Source: Veillonella tobetsuensis
GTDB lineage: Bacteria; Bacillota; Negativicutes; Veillonellales; Veillonellaceae
NCBI RefSeq assembly: GCF_001078375.1
Contig: NZ_BBXI01000009.1
Location: 310,001-374,000, forward strand
Reading direction: 5' to 3'
DNA: 64,000 bases
Below are positions 60,752 through 64,000 of this stretch, piece by piece. A model generated the notes under the pieces. That model searched no databases and was not told the DNA's origin. It saw only the letters and a list, made by a program, of their open reading frames with translations. Position numbers and translations under genes: made by a program. Positions within the stretch are counted from its first letter, which is position 1. Every line of letters begins with the position of its first letter.

Positions 60752-62465
60752 TGACTGGCGCCTATTCACCTATCTAACACGGTATATTAGGCCTTATTTA
60801 TGGCTACTAATTTTAGCTAGTTTTTCATTAATCTTTAATTTACTATCTACATTAATACGGCCATATCTATCGAAACAAGCAATCGACTTAGGTTTTGCTG
60901 TAAAAGATTTACACACCATACAATATTATGCAGGAGTATATGCTATAACCATTGTATGCAGTGTTATTTTTATTCTTTTACAAAATTATTTACTTGCCAC
61001 TTTTGGTCAAAAAATTATCTATCATATTCGCAGTTCTGTTTTTGAAAAGATTCTTCATAAGACAGCTGCTGATTTTCAAACCTTACCGATTGGTAATTGG
61101 GTAACGCGGATTACTAATGATGTTGAGTCACTTCGAACCTTATATACAGATGTATTATTAAAACTCATTAGTAGTGCATTGATGATTATAGGTATATTAG
61201 TTTTTATGTATGCTATAAATGTATCATTAGCGATTGTGATGACTTTGTTAATTCCTATTATGGGATTTATCATTTGGGTATATCAAAAGTTTTCTCGCCG
61301 TGCATTTCGTCAAGTTCGTTCATCGGTAGCCGCATCCAACTCTAGCATCAAAGAATTGTTAAACTATATTTTGATTGTTAAGACTTATTTAGGTGAAAGA
61401 AGTATTGAACGTCGATATGATTCGGTAAATCGTGATTTTTTGAATGCTGGTATATTTGAAGTAACTACGTTTTCTATATTTAGACCTCTCGTAGATGGAC
61501 TATTTTTTGTAGCACTTATTGTTATTTTTACTATGACAAATTTATTAGATTCTGTAGCTGATGCAGGTACAGTATTTGCTTTCATTCAATATATGGATCG
61601 ATTCTTTCAACCGATGAAAGAGATTGCTGATAAATATAATTCCTTACAAAGTGCCTTGGCCGGTGCAGAACGATTGATACCTATATTAGACGAGCCAAAA
61701 CGTGAATTAGTAACAACTGTTCCCGAAGAATTTAAAACCATTGAATCTATTGAGTTAAAAGATGTGAGTTATTCGTATGATAATAATGAAACATATGCTC
61801 TCAATAATATATCTTTTACAGTAAAAAAAGGCGAATATATTGGAATTGTCGGTTTATCTGGCAGTGGTAAGTCTACATTACTCTCACTATTAATGGGAAT
61901 ATTACGTCCTACTAAGGGGCATATATACATCAATGGTAAAGATATACATAACTATGATGCTTCTATGATTAGAAATATTATGGGATATGTGTTTCAAAAT
62001 GCTTACCTGTTTAAAGGATCCATACAAGATAATCTTAATTTATATGATTCCTCTATATCTATGGATACAATCATAGATGCTACTAAAAAGGTTAAATTAC
62101 ATGATATGATTGAATCATTGCCTGACGGCTATCAAACTTCGGTAGGGTATTTAGGATCATTGTTATCAGATGGGCAAAAACAATTGCTAGCATTTGCACG
62201 AACTTTAATTTTAAATAAACCAATTCTTTTACTTGATGAAGCTACTGCTAATATTGATAGTCATACAGAATTGCAGATTCAAGATAGTATTGAAACTATT
62301 CGTGGTGAAAAGACTATTATAAATGTGGCTCACCGTTTATCAACTGTACAAAAAGCAAACCGTATATTTGTTCTTTCATATGGTAATATTGTTGAAAGCG
62401 GACCATTTGAAGAACTTATGCAACATAAGGGGGATTTTTACCAATTATGGAATCATCAAAAATAG
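60735..62465 (+). CDS. Heterodimeric ABC exporter, catalytic subunit
   Basis: Also 576 residues, with six membrane helices and an ATPase domain. Walker A GLSGSGKST lies near 373, Walker B LLLDEATANID near 497 keeps the catalytic Glu, and the switch His is in NVAHRLS near 531. The signature is LLSDGQKQ, with Asp for the first Gly, so it is degenerate. Together with its partner this leaves one full ATPase site, as in BmrCD and TM287/288. It starts at ATG 60735 after GGGGGG inside the previous gene and overlaps the next gene by 19 bases. Confidence 0.92.
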   Translation: MKLKYNDWRLFTYLTRYIRPYLWLLILASFSLIFNLLSTLIRPYLSKQAIDLGFAVKDLHTIQYYAGVYAITIVCSVIFILLQNYLLATFGQKIIYHIRSSVFEKILHKTAADFQTLPIGNWVTRITNDVESLRTLYTDVLLKLISSALMIIGILVFMYAINVSLAIVMTLLIPIMGFIIWVYQKFSRRAFRQVRSSVAASNSSIKELLNYILIVKTYLGERSIERRYDSVNRDFLNAGIFEVTTFSIFRPLVDGLFFVALIVIFTMTNLLDSVADAGTVFAFIQYMDRFFQPMKEIADKYNSLQSALAGAERLIPILDEPKRELVTTVPEEFKTIESIELKDVSYSYDNNETYALNNISFTVKKGEYIGIVGLSGSGKSTLLSLLMGILRPTKGHIYINGKDIHNYDASMIRNIMGYVFQNAYLFKGSIQDNLNLYDSSISMDTIIDATKKVKLHDMIESLPDGYQTSVGYLGSLLSDGQKQLLAFARTLILNKPILLLDEATANIDSHTELQIQDSIETIRGEKTIINVAHRLSTVQKANRIFVLSYGNIVESGPFEELMQHKGDFYQLWNHQK

Positions 62466-63241
62466 ATTATATTCAATCTAAAGACAATAAAACGATTAAA
62501 CATATCATTAGTCTACAGCAGCGAAAATTTCGACAAAAATATAGTGAATATATTGTGGAGGGCGTTCGTGCCGTTACAGATATTGCCAAAAAAGGTTCAT
62601 TACGTTCAATTTTTATTAGAGAATCAAAACGTAATGAATTAGAGCCTATGATACAACGAGAAATGAATATACCCTCTATATATGTAGTACAGGACCCCAT
62701 TTTTGATAAGATTGAACATACTGTAAATGGACAAGGCATCATTGGTATAGCTAAAAAAAGAGAACTAAACTTACAGTCCTTTTCCATTGAAGATGGATTA
62801 TATATAGCTCTAGACGGCGTACAAGATCCAGGGAATTTAGGGACTATAATTCGTACAGCGGTAGCCGCTGGGGCTAAAGGTATAATTTTACTAAAAGGTA
62901 CAGTAGACCCATATAATGAAAAATGTGTTAGAAGTACAATGAGTGCATTGTCTAACATTCCTATTTTTGAAGATATTACATTATCTGAGTTTTATGACTT
63001 TGTAAAAGATAACGATATATCAACTTATGTAACATCATTAGAAAATGCTAAGCCATATCATTCTATTACATACAATCCGAGAACTATGATTGTTTTAGGT
63101 AATGAAGGGAATGGAGTAAGCCATGACATTATACAACTGTGTGATCAGGCTATAACTATTCCTATGTATGGAGATATAGAATCTTTAAATGTTTCTATTG
63201 CAGCCGCACTATGTATGTACAAAGTAAGAGAACAAATTTAA
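62447..63241 (+). CDS. TrmH/SpoU-family RNA 2'-O-methyltransferase
   Basis: A 264-residue SPOUT enzyme with an N-terminal substrate-binding domain (KDNKTIKHIISLQQRKFR, EGVRAV) and the catalytic knot. The motifs are ALDGVQDPGNLGTIIRTA near 124, VLGNEGNGVS near 217 and IPMYGDIESLNVSIAAAL near 240. The family methylates ribose in 23S rRNA or tRNA; the exact target cannot be read here. ATG 62447 lies inside the ABC gene end, so translation is probably coupled. Confidence 0.9.
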   Translation: MESSKIDYIQSKDNKTIKHIISLQQRKFRQKYSEYIVEGVRAVTDIAKKGSLRSIFIRESKRNELEPMIQREMNIPSIYVVQDPIFDKIEHTVNGQGIIGIAKKRELNLQSFSIEDGLYIALDGVQDPGNLGTIIRTAVAAGAKGIILLKGTVDPYNEKCVRSTMSALSNIPIFEDITLSEFYDFVKDNDISTYVTSLENAKPYHSITYNPRTMIVLGNEGNGVSHDIIQLCDQAITIPMYGDIESLNVSIAAALCMYKVREQI

Positions 63242-63250
63242 TATATCATG

Positions 63251-63294
63251 TTACATACCCTGTCATCGATTATCTATGATGACAGGGTATGTAA
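63251..63294. other. 17-bp perfect hairpin without T run
   Basis: TTACATACCCTGTCATC pairs fully with GATGACAGGGTATGTAA (63251-63267 and 63278-63294) around a 10-base loop. It follows the methyltransferase gene by 9 bases and is likely its terminator or 3' end protector, though no T run follows. Confidence 0.65.
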
Positions 63295-63352
63295 GTTATG
63301 TGAAAACGATATAAAAAGTCCGTTGTCAGTACACAAGCATCACTAATTTGTA

Positions 63353-63382
63353 TTGATTTTTAACTCCTGTATTTGTTAAAAT
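63353..63382 (+). promoter_or_regulatory. Promoter of the YdjC/ChbG gene
   Basis: TTGATT (63353-63358), 18 bases, TAAAAT (63377-63382). The start would be near 63389. Confidence 0.5.
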
Positions 63383-63397
63383 AACATATATCCTTTG

Positions 63398-63425
63398 TGG
63401 GTGAACATCGTTCTCCCATTTTTTT
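63398..63425 (+). terminator. Intrinsic terminator in the leader of the YdjC/ChbG gene
   Basis: TGGGTGAAC/GTTCTCCCA (63398-63406 and 63410-63418, one T-T mismatch), loop ATC, then seven T. It lies between the likely promoter and the ATG, only 20 bases before it. Confidence 0.7.
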
Positions 63426-63445
63426 ACGAAAAAAGAGGCACTCAT

Positions 63446-64000
63446 ATGTCAAAATTAATCATAAATGCCGATGATTTTGGCCTTCACACAGCGGTTAACG
63501 AAGGCATTATCTCTGGGCATACAAAAGGTGTTATTACTAGTACGTCCTTATTGGCAAGTGGTGCTGCTTTTAATGAAGCAGTAGAAATGGCAAAAAAATA
63601 TCCTAAGTTGGGTATTGGTATTCATATAGCATTAGTAGGCGGGCTAAACCCTGTCAGCGATCCCAGTGAAATCCCTACTTTGGTAACTAAAGAAGGTGTA
63701 TTTGTCGATTCCTATGTAGAATTTATGAAGCGTATTTATAGTGGCTCCATAAATTACGATGAGGTAAGAAAAGAAATCCGTAGTCAAGTCTCTAAAATTA
63801 TAGATACTGGTATTAATGTAACTCATATTGATGGACATCAACATATGCATGTATTACCCAGTATCATACCTATCATCTTACAACAAGCTTTACAGCATAA
63901 TATTAAAGCGATTCGTATACCTAATGAAAAAATGTTTTTCTTAAATGGCATATATAATCCTGTTCGTATTGCTGGAAAAAGTGGTTTGAGTACAGTAGCT
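63446..64000 (+). CDS. YdjC/ChbG-family carbohydrate deacetylase (partial, runs off the window)
   Basis: The first 185 codons are present. The start LIINADDFGLHTAVNEGII has the metal-binding DD, and HIDGHQHMHVLP near 130 supplies the two metal histidines. ChbG removes an acetyl group from chitobiose-type sugars; the related HpnK acts in hopanoid synthesis, so the substrate is open. Weak AGAGGCA site before ATG 63446. The gene continues past position 64000. Confidence 0.88.
   Translation, partial: MSKLIINADDFGLHTAVNEGIISGHTKGVITSTSLLASGAAFNEAVEMAKKYPKLGIGIHIALVGGLNPVSDPSEIPTLVTKEGVFVDSYVEFMKRIYSGSINYDEVRKEIRSQVSKIIDTGINVTHIDGHQHMHVLPSIIPIILQQALQHNIKAIRIPNEKMFFLNGIYNPVRIAGKSGLSTVA

Noticed and set aside
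62473-62958. 161-codon open frame on the minus strand inside the SpoU-family gene
   Set aside because: The + strand gene has all its catalytic motifs, and the antisense frame has no recognisable features.

Overview
The window is a 64 kb piece of a low-GC, densely coding bacterial chromosome made almost entirely of conserved housekeeping genes. Gene content and order are those of a Firmicute: yicC-remA-gmk-rpoZ-coaBC, priA-def-fmt-DUF116-rsmB-rlmN-PP2C-PASTA kinase-rsgA-rpe, rpsB-tsf-pyrH-frr-uppS-cdsA-dxr-rseP-ispG-proS, and CIRCE-hrcA-grpE-dnaK-dnaJ. The protein sequences look most like Negativicutes, probably Veillonella or a close relative. That placement rests on sequence feel and gene order, not on a search. 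Nearly every gene lies on the + strand. The exceptions are rqcH, tpx and a psiE remnant. No rRNA, tRNA, insertion sequence, prophage or CRISPR array was seen.

Layout. 1-1.7 kb: end of an unknown gene, then rsmD, coaD and a coiled-coil protein. 1.7-3.5 kb: rqcH on the minus strand, facing a shared bidirectional terminator. 3.5-8.6 kb: yicC, remA, gmk, rpoZ, coaBC and a SulP anion transporter. 8.55-9.97 kb: metK behind its own promoter and a SAM-I riboswitch. 10-21.1 kb: a long run with priA, def, fmt, a DUF116 membrane protein, rsmB, rlmN, a PP2C phosphatase and PASTA kinase pair, rsgA and rpe. 21.1-31 kb: translation factors, then isoprenoid and lipid genes. 31.1-41.8 kb: a PHP phosphoesterase, a P-loop/Asp23 fusion, miaB, mutS, mutL, an RsmJ-like methyltransferase, miaA and a PLP enzyme. 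41.8-46.7 kb: mnmA, lepA, hemW and a small sulfite-reductase-like protein. 46.8-55 kb: the HrcA heat-shock operon with prmA, rsmE, mtaB and hinT. 55-58 kb: rpsU, yqeY and an unusually long glutamine synthetase. 58-64 kb: a psiE fragment, tpx, a heterodimeric ABC exporter, an rRNA/tRNA methyltransferase and the start of a YdjC/ChbG deacetylase.

The genes work together in ribosome assembly and quality control (rsmD, rsmB, rsmE, rlmN, rsgA, lepA, rqcH, prmA), start and end of translation (def, fmt, frr, tsf), tRNA modification (miaA, miaB, mnmA, mtaB), and membrane lipid and isoprenoid supply (uppS, cdsA, dxr, ispG). Many neighbours overlap by 1-20 bases, which implies translational coupling.

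I found no clearly new multi-gene system. The best leads are regulatory or structural: a three-copy 15-base repeat at exact 34-base spacing before the CIRCE promoter; a ribosome-binding site separated from the lepA start by a perfect hairpin; terminator-like leaders before glnA and the YdjC gene; a palindrome covering the -10 of the tsf promoter; an ABC exporter pair with complementary degenerate sites; a decayed psiE gene; and a P-loop/Asp23 fusion protein.
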